Position numbers and translations under genes: made by a program. A stretch of 64,000 bases of DNA from Pontivivens insulae. GTDB lineage: Bacteria; Pseudomonadota; Alphaproteobacteria; Rhodobacterales; Rhodobacteraceae. This document shows, piece by piece, positions 17,578-25,668 of the stretch. The stretch covers positions 744,001 through 808,000 of the forward strand of contig NZ_OMKW01000001.1 of NCBI RefSeq assembly GCF_900302495.1, given 5' to 3'. The first letter of the stretch is position 1. Each line of letters begins with the position of its first letter. Under the pieces are notes generated by a model that had not been told where the DNA came from, did no database searches, and was given only the letters and a program-made list of their open reading frames with translations.

Positions 17578-17667
17578 GTAACTACTCCCTTGACCGAACT
17601 GGTCTGCGTTGGGCCGGGAAAATGGGGGCGGGACCCTGTGCTGTCAACGGGGCATGAATACGGAGCG

Positions 17668-18231
17668 CTAGTTGCGCCCCTTGAGGTGCATATCGATCAG
17701 CTGTGCTGATGTGCGTGCGATCCGGTCTGTTTCCCCCGTTGCTCGGGCAATCATCATCGCGCCTTCGAGCGCAGACAGATAGGTGGCCGCAAACTGGCGC
17801 GTTTCGTCCGATTGAGGGCCATCATCGGCGATTACCAATTCGAGCCATGCGACCTGCTCAGCAAAGAACAAGCGGGCTTCATCGTGCACCTTCGGGGGGA
17901 GTGTGTCGCTTTCACTCGCAAGCATTCCACACAGGCACAGGCGGTTGCCGTTTCTAAGCGTCTCTGAAAAGCACTCGGAATAGGCTGCGAGCCGGGCCGG
18001 AAGGTCGTCATGATCTTGCAGAATTTGCTCTAGCCGATCCGCGAATTTCTTTCTGTATTGCTGCGCCACGTCACGCGCGAGGTCCCCTTTGGTGGGGAAA
18101 TGGTAGTGGATGCTCGCGCTCTTGATTCCAATTTCAGTCGCCAAGTCCCGAAAGCTGAAACCGTTATAGCCATGGGTTTGGATCAGCCGTTGGGCTGTTT
18201 CTCTCAACCGATCTGCCGTCGATACCGTCAT
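17668..18231 (-). CDS. TetR-family transcriptional repressor
   Basis: A 187-residue TetR regulator with an N-terminal helix-turn-helix (LIQTHGYNGFSFRDLATEIG, then SASIHYHFPTKGDLA). The C-terminal part, with RLCLCGMLASESDTLPP, resembles the YcnC/AcuR-like branch, where a ligand pocket senses small organic molecules. It is divergent from a short-chain dehydrogenase gene, and the 94-base spacer holds two related palindromes that are likely operators. The natural inference is that it represses itself and the SDR. Confidence 0.92.
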   Translation of the reverse strand: MTVSTADRLRETAQRLIQTHGYNGFSFRDLATEIGIKSASIHYHFPTKGDLARDVAQQYRKKFADRLEQILQDHDDLPARLAAYSECFSETLRNGNRLCLCGMLASESDTLPPKVHDEARLFFAEQVAWLELVIADDGPQSDETRQFAATYLSALEGAMMIARATGETDRIARTSAQLIDMHLKGRN

Positions 18232-18241
18232 GTCACCTCTT

Positions 18242-18256
18242 TACCATGTGGTAGAT
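18242..18256. promoter_or_regulatory. Operator-like palindrome 1 (TetR/SDR spacer)
   Basis: TACCATGTGGTA at 18242-18253 has 5-bp arms around a 2-base centre and is followed by GA, giving TCTACC when read on the other strand. It shares the TCTACC half-site with palindrome 2. It lies just upstream of the TetR start, where binding would block that gene's transcription. Confidence 0.55.
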
Positions 18257-18291
18257 AGGGGGTTGTGCATGTGATCGCAATGGGCAAGTAA

Positions 18292-18311
18292 TCTACCTGC
18301 TACTAGGTAGA
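18292..18311. promoter_or_regulatory. Operator-like palindrome 2 (TetR/SDR spacer)
   Basis: TCTACCTGCTACTAGGTAGA is a perfect inverted repeat (7-bp arms, 6-base centre) ending 14 bases before the SDR start, next to its AGGAGG ribosome site. The size and position fit a TetR dimer site that controls the SDR. Confidence 0.65.
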
Positions 18312-18325
18312 ATCAGGAGGCTTAG

Positions 18326-19096
18326 ATGCGATTTGAAAACAAAGTGGCGCTTGTCACCGGCGGTGGTTCCGGAATTGGGCGTGAGGCAGCACAACGCCTG
18401 GTCGGCGAAGGCGCTTCCGTCGTGATCACGGGCCGCGATGCGGAGAAACTGCAACGCGCGGCAGGTATCATTGATCCGAATGGCGACAATGTGCGCATTG
18501 CAGCCGGCGATATCGGTGAGACGGGCGTTGCGCAGGCAGCAGTTGATATGGCGGTGGACGCCTTTGGCGGGCTGGATATTCTGGTGAACAATGCCGGGAT
18601 TTTCGCGCCCAAACCTTTCCTTGAGCAAAGTGTTGAGGAATACGACCGGTTCCTAAATATCATCCTGCGCGGGAAATTCTTTGCGGCCCAAGCAGCAGCC
18701 AAAGCCATGATCCACCGCGGTGGCGGGGTTATCGTTCAAACTGGATCGATGTGGGCGCTACAGGCGATTGGTGCGACCCCGTCTGCAGCATATTCCGCAG
18801 CAAATGCGGGGGTTCACCAGCTTACCAAGAACCTTGCGTTGGAACTGGCGGAGCACAAGATTCGGATCAACACCGTGGCGCCAGCGGTGGTGGAGACAGA
18901 CGTATACGGCACGTTCATTCCGCAGGAGGACGTGGCTGGCGTGCTTGACGGCTTCAACGCATTCCACCCTTGGGGCCGGAACGGGCAGGCGCGTGATGTC
19001 GTCGCCGCGCAGCTGTTCCTTGCCTCGGACGAGGCGGACTGGATCACCGGGACAATCCTGCCCGTTGATGGTGGCGTGATGGCGGGGCGAAACTGA
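18326..19096 (+). CDS. Short-chain dehydrogenase/reductase with altered catalytic lysine
   Basis: Classical SDR of 256 residues. The cofactor site is TGGGSGIGRE near residue 11 (TGxxxGxG), with NNAG at 88-91. Catalytic Ser141 (QTGS) and Tyr156 are present, but the YxxxK lysine is replaced: the sequence reads YSAANAG, so residue 160 is Asn (codon AAT at 18803-18805). In classical SDRs this Lys lowers the Tyr pKa and binds the nicotinamide ribose, so activity may be changed or lost. The end, WITGTILPVDGG, is normal. AGGAGG precedes the ATG. Divergent from a TetR gene that probably controls it. Substrate unknown. Confidence 0.93.
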   Translation: MRFENKVALVTGGGSGIGREAAQRLVGEGASVVITGRDAEKLQRAAGIIDPNGDNVRIAAGDIGETGVAQAAVDMAVDAFGGLDILVNNAGIFAPKPFLEQSVEEYDRFLNIILRGKFFAAQAAAKAMIHRGGGVIVQTGSMWALQAIGATPSAAYSAANAGVHQLTKNLALELAEHKIRINTVAPAVVETDVYGTFIPQEDVAGVLDGFNAFHPWGRNGQARDVVAAQLFLASDEADWITGTILPVDGGVMAGRN

Positions 19097-19097
19097 C

Positions 19098-19136
19098 AAA
19101 AAGTGGAGGGAGGCGGCCCCACACCGCACTCCCTCC
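19098..19136 (-). terminator. Intrinsic terminator of the TRAP binding-protein gene
   Basis: GGAGGGAG (19105-19112) pairs with CTCCCTCC (19129-19136), and GCGG pairs with CCGC further in. On the minus strand the stem is followed within three bases by TTTTT (19102-19098). It lies between the convergent SDR and TRAP binding-protein genes and may work for both. Confidence 0.8.
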
Positions 19137-19208
19137 TGTAACCGCAGATCAGACCAGTTGACCTGCAGTAGACGGGCCGGGGGAAGGACCGGCCCGAAAC
19201 GCCGGACG

Positions 19209-20219
19209 TCAGATACCCCCTTCGGCGGCCTGCGCCGCGGCAATCAGATCGCTGCCGATTTCATCACGGAACTGATCCCAGACGGGCGCAAAGGCCGCGA
19301 CCCATTCTTCGCGCGCGGCGTCGTCGAGTCTGCGGATCACGCCGCCATCCTGCCGAACACGCATGCGGGCCAGCTCCCCCAGTTCGAAGGCGAAGCGGTT
19401 ACGCTCATGCGTGACTTCGAGAATGATCTGTTCGAGCTCCGCCCTTAGCCCGTCATCAAGCCCTTGCCACCAATCGGATGAGGTCACGACGAGATAATCG
19501 ATGATGCCGTGATTGGTTTCGGTGATGCCGTCCTGCACGAGATAAAAGCCCTGCGTGTAGATGTTGGACCAGGTGTTCTGCTGAGCATCGACCTGACCGC
19601 TTTCAAGCGCGTCAAAGACTTGGCTGAACGGCATTGCCTGACTTTCGGCGCCCAGCGCCGCGATCTGTGCAGCAATCACGGCGGAAGGTTGGATCCGAAA
19701 CATCAAGCCTTCCGCATCAGACGGACGTTCCAGCGGCACATTCGCACTGATTTGCTTCATCCCATTATGCCAGAATCCCAAGCCCAAGAGGCCCTGATCT
19801 GACATGGCAAGCAGCATTTCCTGACCCTGTGGAGAGGCCTGAAATTCCTCAACTGCGAGAATGTCTTCGAACAGGAACGGAAGATCAAATATGCGAAACG
19901 CCAGTGTATAGGCTTCGAATTTCGACAGGGATGGCGCGGCCATCTCTACGTCGCCTCTGAGCATTGCATCCAGCACATCATCGTCGTTGAACAGGGAGGA
20001 GCGCGGATACACCTCCATGCACGCACGCCCATCCAGTTCGGTGTTGATGCGGTTGGCAAGCAGTGTTGCTGCTTCCCCTTTCGGATGACCGCTTTCGGCG
20101 GTGACGTGACTAAAGCGGATCAATTCCTCGCCCGGGTCACAGGCGGCATGGGTAATCTGTGGGGCAAGTGTGGCCGCGACCGCAATTGCGCCCACCAACC
20201 ATGTGGGTTGGTTGGTCAT
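19209..20219 (-). CDS. TRAP transporter solute-binding protein (DctP-type), orphan
   Basis: Periplasmic binding protein of 336 residues with a Sec signal peptide ending ITHAACD (about residue 25). DctP-family marks are IRFSHVTAESGHPKGEAA, ANRINTELDGRACMEVYP, PSLSKFEAYTLAFRIFDLPF (specificity helix region) and MPFSQVFDALESGQVDAQQN. Such proteins feed carboxylates or related solutes to a DctQM membrane pair, and no dctQ or dctM gene is next to it. The ATG at 20219 has GGGAG before it. An intrinsic terminator follows directly, so the gene is transcribed alone. Confidence 0.92.
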   Translation of the reverse strand: MTNQPTWLVGAIAVAATLAPQITHAACDPGEELIRFSHVTAESGHPKGEAATLLANRINTELDGRACMEVYPRSSLFNDDDVLDAMLRGDVEMAAPSLSKFEAYTLAFRIFDLPFLFEDILAVEEFQASPQGQEMLLAMSDQGLLGLGFWHNGMKQISANVPLERPSDAEGLMFRIQPSAVIAAQIAALGAESQAMPFSQVFDALESGQVDAQQNTWSNIYTQGFYLVQDGITETNHGIIDYLVVTSSDWWQGLDDGLRAELEQIILEVTHERNRFAFELGELARMRVRQDGGVIRRLDDAAREEWVAAFAPVWDQFRDEIGSDLIAAAQAAEGGI

Positions 20220-20504
20220 GTGTTTACTCCCTAGTGCGCAGTTCTCCGCCAAACTGACGTGCTGCCGTTTATCGACGTCATGCCCCCCACGCGCCGATTG
20301 GTCCCATCTCGCATCGGGACGCGGGCTGCGGGAATGTGTTGCTTGCGTCGCGGTCAGGATCGGCTCGGCGAATTGATCGGAATGATCCGGGATATGCCCA
20401 GCACTCCCCCATAGACGTTCCCAATTCGACGCATTCGCGCGCCGAACCCTTGCCGCGTGGACAGGCTGTTGCCATAAGCAAGCCGGTCAGCCGGAGGATT
20501 TAGG

Positions 20505-21437
20505 ATGTTTCAGCAACAGCACCTGTTGGGAATCGCGCCGCTCAACCCGGCCGAAATCACCGCAATCCTCGATCGTGCAGAGCAATTCGTGGATCAGTCG
20601 CGGAGTGGCTCAAAACATTCCGAACAGCTTACTGGTCTCACGCAGATCAATATGTTTTTCGAGAACTCCACCCGGACGCAGGCAAGTTTTGAGATTGCCG
20701 GCAAACGTTTGGGGGCTGATGTCATGAACATGGCGATGCAAGCCAGCTCGATCAAAAAAGGTGAAACGCTGATCGACACTGCCCTGACCTTGAATGCCAT
20801 GCATCCCGATCTTTTGGTGGTCCGCCACCCCAACTCGGGGGCCGTGAATCTGTTGAGCCAGAAAGTGAATTGCGCTGTTCTGAATGCGGGCGATGGTCGG
20901 CATGAACATCCAACACAGGCATTGCTGGACGCTTTGACGATCCGACGGCGGAAGGGGCGGCTGCGGCGGCTGACGATTGCGATTTGCGGAGACATTGCGC
21001 ATAGCCGTGTCGCCCGGTCCAACATCATCTTGCTGGGCAAGATGGAGAACCGTGTTCGGCTTGTCGGCCCACGAACGCTGATGCCGCCGGGGATCGAAAA
21101 ATTCGGTGTGGAAGTCACAGACGACATGGCCGCGGGGTTGGCGGATGCAGATGTCGTCATGATGTTGCGGCTTCAACGGGAACGTATGGACGGCGGCTTC
21201 ATTCCGTCCGAACGGGAGTACTTCCATCGTTTTGGCCTAAACGCCGAGAAGCTGGGACATGCCAAGCCCGATGCAATTGTGATGCATCCCGGTCCAATGA
21301 ACCGTGGCGTTGAGATTGACGGCGAAATTGCCGACGACATCAACCGGTCGGTCATTCAGGAACAGGTTGAAATGGGGGTCGCCGTTCGCATGGCCGCCAT
21401 GGATCTTTTAGTTGAGGCGCGCCGGAACGCTATGTGA
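20505..21437 (+). CDS. pyrB: Aspartate carbamoyltransferase catalytic subunit
   Basis: Condenses carbamoyl phosphate and aspartate in pyrimidine synthesis. All ATCase signatures are present: [13 protein letters not shown] (carbamoyl-phosphate loop, near residue 50), [49 protein letters not shown] and [13 protein letters not shown]. 310 residues, normal length. GGAGGAT before the ATG. No pyrC or pyrI lies beside it in this window. Confidence 0.97.
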   Translation: MFQQQHLLGIAPLNPAEITAILDRAEQFVDQSRSGSKHSEQLTGLTQINMFFENSTRTQASFEIAGKRLGADVMNMAMQASSIKKGETLIDTALTLNAMHPDLLVVRHPNSGAVNLLSQKVNCAVLNAGDGRHEHPTQALLDALTIRRRKGRLRRLTIAICGDIAHSRVARSNIILLGKMENRVRLVGPRTLMPPGIEKFGVEVTDDMAAGLADADVVMMLRLQRERMDGGFIPSEREYFHRFGLNAEKLGHAKPDAIVMHPGPMNRGVEIDGEIADDINRSVIQEQVEMGVAVRMAAMDLLVEARRNAM

Positions 21438-21451
21438 CAGAGCCGACCAGC

Positions 21452-22054
21452 TCAGTCAGCGACCATCGTGCAGCACCCGGACCAAACCTCACCCCAGCCT
21501 TCATCATATTGAATGATGGCACTCGCGCCGAGGGCGAAGAGCTTGTCTGACATTCCATCAGAGCATGCAGTCTCCGGAAAGCTTGTGACGGTAATGCGGC
21601 GATCCTCGTAAAGTGCGATAAGTGTTTCGCGCATGTCTACATCGACAGTGCGGGTCAGCACCTCGCTGGTTGTTGGGGAAAATTCACCTTCCGGTGTTGA
21701 CCATATGCCGCCATCGGGGCCGTAGAGGTCGATGCTCCAGAACGGTTCGGTTCCAAAGCAGCTCAGAAACGTTGGCAGGTCTGAGGGCGCTAGGAAGCGT
21801 GCTGCGACCCAGCCGCTCCACTCATCCGCGTTCACTCGGGCCCAACGGCCGTCGGGCGTGTAGGCGGTGATCTCAATTCCATCGGCATCGGGCGGAAATG
21901 CGCCCACAATCTCATCTGACGCGTCTGGTCCTGCCCGCATATTCAGAACGTCCCCTTCCGCAACGCCAATGACGCGGGCGATTGACGGAACGATATCCTG
22001 TGCCACGGCAGATGTTGCGATGACGAATGGAAGGGCGATGCAAAGTGCACGCAT
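21452..22054 (-). CDS. Exported SH3b-domain protein
   Basis: A 200-residue exported protein with a signal peptide (MRALCIALPFVIATSAVAQ). Residues ~30-90 form a bacterial SH3 domain (VLNMRAGPDASDEIVGAFPP, RWARVNADEWSGWVAARFL). Residues ~95-200, from FLSCFGTEPFWSIDLYGPDG, resemble the COG3650-like domain of small envelope proteins, with a Cys pair at the end (SGCCTMV). Periplasmic; the exact function is unknown. It may be cotranscribed with the thioesterase gene 4 bases upstream. Confidence 0.8.
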   Translation of the reverse strand: MRALCIALPFVIATSAVAQDIVPSIARVIGVAEGDVLNMRAGPDASDEIVGAFPPDADGIEITAYTPDGRWARVNADEWSGWVAARFLAPSDLPTFLSCFGTEPFWSIDLYGPDGGIWSTPEGEFSPTTSEVLTRTVDVDMRETLIALYEDRRITVTSFPETACSDGMSDKLFALGASAIIQYDEGWGEVWSGCCTMVAD

Positions 22055-22057
22055 GTG

Positions 22058-22450
22058 TCAGACCTCCTCAGGCAGCGGGCGTTTCGCGCCGGTTTCATCT
22101 ACGGCCACGAAGGTGAAAATGCCTTCTGTCATCTTCAACCGAACACCTTCAGGTTGACGTGTAACCCAAACCTCGACCCCGATGCGCATCGAAGTATTTC
22201 CCTCTCGCAACATCTCGGCATGGATCGAAACAAGGTCGCCGACATGGACTGGTTTCAGGAAAGTCATCCCCTCGACAGCCACCGTCGCGACGCGGCCGCG
22301 CGCACGTGTGCGGGCCAGCACGGATGAACCAAGGTCCATCTGTGCCATCAGCCACCCGCCAAAAATATCACCATTCGCATTGGTATCTGCGGGCATCGCG
22401 ATCGTTTGCAGGGCCAGTCGCCCCTGCGGTTCTGTAGAAGTCTCTGTCAT
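22058..22450 (-). CDS. Acyl-CoA thioesterase (YciA-like)
   Basis: Hotdog-fold acyl-CoA thioesterase of 130 residues. PADTNANGDIFGGWLMAQMD holds the conserved Asn-Asp-Phe-Gly region of YciA-type enzymes, followed by VATVAVEGMTFLKPVHVGDL and EVWVTRQPEGVRLKMTEGIF. It would hydrolyse acyl-CoAs to free CoA. The downstream gene for the SH3b protein starts 4 bases after its stop. Confidence 0.92.
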   Translation of the reverse strand: MTETSTEPQGRLALQTIAMPADTNANGDIFGGWLMAQMDLGSSVLARTRARGRVATVAVEGMTFLKPVHVGDLVSIHAEMLREGNTSMRIGVEVWVTRQPEGVRLKMTEGIFTFVAVDETGAKRPLPEEV

Positions 22451-22489
22451 TACTATACCGTGCCTGCTCGGGCGAAGTAGGACAAGACG

Positions 22490-23329
22490 TCAGGCAACCT
22501 CCGCCGCCTCCAGCCGAGCTGATTCCCAGGCAAGCACAGCGCGTTTGACAGGTGTGCCCCAGTGATAGCCGCCCAGTTCCCCGGACTTCCTGATCGCGCG
22601 ATGACAGGGGATCAGAACGCCGATCGGGTTACGACCAACCGCTGTTCCAACGGCGCGCACTGCTTTCGGGGAGCCGATCGCGCCAGCAATGTCTCCATAT
22701 GTTGAGACATGACCACTTGGGATGCGAAGGAGGGCTTCCCACACTTTGATTTGAAACGGCGCGCCAATCACGTGCAATTCGGCCTTTCCCGAGGTGAACG
22801 CAGCCTCGACATGGGGACGTGGCGCCGAGGCATCTTCCCGCAACGTCGCGTTGGGCCAGCGTTTTGTCATTTCCGTAAGTGCCGGTTCCCGGCCTATCTC
22901 AGAAGTGAAGGCAAGCCCGCACAAGCCCCGACCCGAAGCAACGGCCAGCGCGTCGCCGAATGGCGTGTCGAACCAGCCGTAATTTAATGAGAGCCCTTCG
23001 CCGCCAGTTGCATATTCGCCAGGTGCCATGGCTTCCCAACGTACGAACAGGTCGTGCAAGCGCCCCGGGCCCGACAGCCCCGCGGCGTAGGTTGCGTCTA
23101 GTACTGTGTGCCGGTTGGCGAGCAAGGTTCTGGCATGATCGAGGCGCAAATATTGCTCGTAACGCTTCGGGCTCACCCCAACCCATTGGCTGAACACGCG
23201 TTGGAAATGGGACGGGCTGAGACCAGCAAGTTCCGCCAGTTCGTCAAGAGAGGCGGGGTCTTCCTGCCGCTCCTCGATCCGTCGCATCACTCCGGCGATA
23301 GTCTCAAATTGCGAATTTTGGACAACCAT
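22490..23329 (-). CDS. AraC-type domain fused to O6-methylguanine-DNA methyltransferase (Ada-like)
   Basis: A 279-residue fusion. Residues ~10-110 are an AraC helix-turn-helix domain (SLDELAELAGLSPSHFQRVF, WVGVSPKRYEQYLRL). Residues ~115-275 are a methyltransferase domain ending in the active site IPCHRAI with the acceptor Cys, then GGYHWGTPVKRAVLAWE. FQIKVWEALLRIPSGHVSTY is the DNA-binding helix of MGMT. The N-terminal zinc methyl-phosphotriester domain of E. coli Ada is absent, so this protein repairs O6-methylguanine and may regulate, but cannot sense DNA phosphotriesters in the classical way. Confidence 0.93.
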   Translation of the reverse strand: MVVQNSQFETIAGVMRRIEERQEDPASLDELAELAGLSPSHFQRVFSQWVGVSPKRYEQYLRLDHARTLLANRHTVLDATYAAGLSGPGRLHDLFVRWEAMAPGEYATGGEGLSLNYGWFDTPFGDALAVASGRGLCGLAFTSEIGREPALTEMTKRWPNATLREDASAPRPHVEAAFTSGKAELHVIGAPFQIKVWEALLRIPSGHVSTYGDIAGAIGSPKAVRAVGTAVGRNPIGVLIPCHRAIRKSGELGGYHWGTPVKRAVLAWESARLEAAEVA

Positions 23330-23447
23330 GGGGCGTATTTGAACCTCTCAATGCACGGAAAATCATGTTAAACTGGGATTACCGGCATCTCGACCCGAAT
23401 CGTGCGGTCGACTGTCGGGGAGCAAATCTATTGAGGAGGCACCCCAC

Positions 23448-24407
23448 ATGCTTCGCTTCGCTACTCCTATCCTGATCGCTGCAGCTGCGATGCCTGCCGC
23501 CGCTCAGGACATCATCATCGGAGAGCCGAACTGGTTTTCCGGAACGGTCATCGCAAATGTCTTGCACGACATCATCGAGCAGCGCACCGACCTCGAAGTA
23601 GAGATCGCCGCCGGAACCAATCCGGAAATCTTCGGTGCGATTGCTAGCAATTCTGGCGCATATCACGTTCATGCAGATGTCTGGATGCCAGGACATGCGC
23701 AATGGGTCGAAGACGGTCGTGAAAACGGTGCCATTGCGCTGGCCACCACAACCTATGACGGCCGTATCGGTATGTGCACACCGCGCTACACGGCCGATGC
23801 GCTGGGCCTGCGGACCATCGAGGATATGGCGCGCTCCGAAGTCATCGCAGGGCTGGACCCTGATGGAGATGGGGATATTCCCTACTGGGTCGGCGGCGAA
23901 GGCTGGCAGATGAGTGCGGTCGGGCAGATCAAACTGCGCGATTATGGCCTGCGCGATTCTTATGAGCCTGTCATTGCGGGCGAAGGCGACTATCAGGAAG
24001 ACCTCTATGCCGCCTTTGCCAATCGCGAGCATGTTGTCTTTGCATGCTATGAGCCGATGAGCTGGTTTGCGATGGAGTATATCGAGTATATCGAAGAGCC
24101 AGAGTTCGGGGAGGATGAGTATACCCTCGTGCTTCCCGGCGACAGCGACAACTGGCTGGAAGAGTCGACTATCCGAACGGCCGAGGAACTGAGTACGGTT
24201 CAGATCGGATACGCGACAGCCATTGCCGATGCTCATCCGGAAATCGCACCATTCCTTGCAAATTTCGGTCTGACGAACGACGACATCACTGAGTTCATGT
24301 TCATGATCGACATGAAGGGCATGTCAATCGAGCTTGCCGTGCAGGACTGGATCGTTCTGAACGAAGAGAAGATCAATGGATGGTTCTCGGGTGTCGAAAC
24401 CCTCTGA
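23448..24407 (+). CDS. OpuAC-type ABC substrate-binding protein 1
   Basis: Periplasmic binding protein of 319 residues with a signal peptide ending AAAQ (about residue 19). It belongs to the OpuAC group that binds glycine betaine, proline betaine or choline. Several tryptophans stand where an aromatic cage is expected: GEPNWFSG, HADVWMPGHAQWV, GGEGW, PMSWFAMEY and DSDNWLEES. Residues ~137-143 read DPDGDGD, an acidic loop like those that bind calcium. First of three tandem paralogues, and the most divergent. No permease or ATPase gene is adjacent. GAGGAG precedes the ATG. Confidence 0.93.
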   Translation: MLRFATPILIAAAAMPAAAQDIIIGEPNWFSGTVIANVLHDIIEQRTDLEVEIAAGTNPEIFGAIASNSGAYHVHADVWMPGHAQWVEDGRENGAIALATTTYDGRIGMCTPRYTADALGLRTIEDMARSEVIAGLDPDGDGDIPYWVGGEGWQMSAVGQIKLRDYGLRDSYEPVIAGEGDYQEDLYAAFANREHVVFACYEPMSWFAMEYIEYIEEPEFGEDEYTLVLPGDSDNWLEESTIRTAEELSTVQIGYATAIADAHPEIAPFLANFGLTNDDITEFMFMIDMKGMSIELAVQDWIVLNEEKINGWFSGVETL

Positions 24408-24416
24408 GGGCAAATT

Positions 24417-24452
24417 GGCGCAAATTTGATCTGAATTTAGTCGATTTGCGCC
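24417..24452. repeat. 9-bp inverted repeat after binding protein 1
   Basis: GGCGCAAAT (24417-24425) and ATTTGCGCC (24444-24452) form a perfect stem with an 18-base loop, 9 bases after the stop codon of the first binding protein. No T-run follows. It is probably a 3'-end stabilising hairpin or a terminator of low efficiency. Confidence 0.5.
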
Positions 24453-24540
24453 CCCTCGGCCCAATCTAGGCCAAATCGTCTCGGCTGGCGCGGCTAGCGT
24501 GAACTATGTCGAGGCGTTGGTCCGGATGTGGGCCGGGTTC

Positions 24541-24594
24541 AACCGGCTTCGGCTCAGGCGCGTGTGGGGACGCGCCTTGAGCTGGCCGGTTTTT
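24541..24594 (+). terminator. Terminator or attenuator before binding protein 2
   Basis: A two-part stem: AACCGGC (24541-24547) with GCCGGTT (24585-24591), enclosing GCTCAGGCGCGT (24552-24563) with ACGCGCCTTGAGC (24570-24582, one bulged T). It runs into TTTTT (24590-24594). An alternative stem, GCCGG (24532-24536) with CCGGC (24543-24547), would block the outer pairing. The hairpin lies only 71 bases before the next gene's start, so it may be a leader attenuator rather than the end of the previous gene. Confidence 0.6.
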
Positions 24595-24664
24595 CAATGG
24601 TCTCGCCGTGATGCAACGCCTGTGGCTGGGGTTTCACCCTTTGCCCGATCCCAGCGAGATCAAG

Positions 24665-25633
24665 ATGCGCCTCCCCACTCTGCTAACGCTCAGCCTATTG
24701 TCCGCAACGTCTGCAAGTGCGCAGTCGCCGGATCCGATCCGCATTGGACAGCCCAATTGGTTTGCGGGCGAACTTATTGCAAAGATTCTCGCCAACGTGA
24801 TTGAGGCGGAGTTCGACGTAGCGGTTGAGCTTGTCCCGGGTTCGAACCCCGAACTGTTCGGCGGCATGGTCGCGGACACGCCTACCGTCGATATCCATAC
24901 CGATACCTGGATGCCCAATCACGCAAGCTGGGTCAACCCGGCGGTCGCGGCGGGAACCATGGCGCTGTCGCAAAGCGCATATCCCGGTGTCGATGCGATG
25001 TGCGTGCCGCAATACGTCTCGGAGCAATATGATATCAGGTCGGTAGATGACCTGATCTCTGAACGTGGGCGGGAAATCTTCGACATCGATGCGGATGGTC
25101 GGGGCGATATCTGGATCGGGGCAGAAGGATGGGGCTCAACCCGCGTTATGCAAGTCAAGATGGAGGGCTACGGCCTCTCCGCCGAATTGACGCCCATGTT
25201 GATGTCGGAAGGGGACTGGCAGGAAATCCTGTTCGACCGGATGGCCGCGCGCGAACCCGTCGCATTCTATTGTTACCAGCCCCATGTCTGGTTTGCGTAT
25301 GACTACATCACCGTCCTCGAAGAGCCTCCGCACGATCCTGCGAACTGGCAGTTGGTTTCGCCAGAAGAGAGTGAGAACTGGATCGCGGAAAGTAACATCA
25401 CTTCGGCAGATGACATAAAAGATGTCCAGATCACCTACGCGACCCGGCTGCGTGACAGTCATCCCGAAGTCGCTGGCTTCCTCTCCCAATTTGGTGTGTC
25501 CGGTGAAGCGATGACCGAACTGATCTTCCTGGCCCAGGTCAAGGAAATCGGGCTCGAGTTCGTGGTCGAGGACTGGATCGCAGTCAATCAGCCGCTCATT
25601 GACGATTGGGTTGCCGGGGCACGGCAGGGCTGA
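24665..25633 (+). CDS. OpuAC-type ABC substrate-binding protein 2
   Basis: Periplasmic binding protein of 322 residues with a signal peptide ending SASAQ. It has the same layout as its neighbours: GQPNWFAGELIAKIL, HTDTWMPNHASWV, GAEGW, YCYQPHVWFAYDY and SENWIAESNI supply the tryptophans of a likely quaternary-amine cage. FDIDADGRGDIW (25079-25114) contains a complete DxDxDGxxD loop typical of calcium sites. It is the same length as protein 3 and much closer to it than to protein 1. The second in-frame ATG (24665) is chosen because the signal peptide starts there. Confidence 0.93.
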   Translation: MRLPTLLTLSLLSATSASAQSPDPIRIGQPNWFAGELIAKILANVIEAEFDVAVELVPGSNPELFGGMVADTPTVDIHTDTWMPNHASWVNPAVAAGTMALSQSAYPGVDAMCVPQYVSEQYDIRSVDDLISERGREIFDIDADGRGDIWIGAEGWGSTRVMQVKMEGYGLSAELTPMLMSEGDWQEILFDRMAAREPVAFYCYQPHVWFAYDYITVLEEPPHDPANWQLVSPEESENWIAESNITSADDIKDVQITYATRLRDSHPEVAGFLSQFGVSGEAMTELIFLAQVKEIGLEFVVEDWIAVNQPLIDDWVAGARQG

Positions 25634-25668
25634 TCGAGCCGCCGCTTTCTCGAGCCTACTTGGCAATT

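Noticed and set aside
24499-24804. A 101-codon plus-strand frame between binding proteins 1 and 2
   Set aside because: It runs through the terminator hairpin and into the signal peptide region of protein 2 in another frame, lacks a ribosome site and has no family features.
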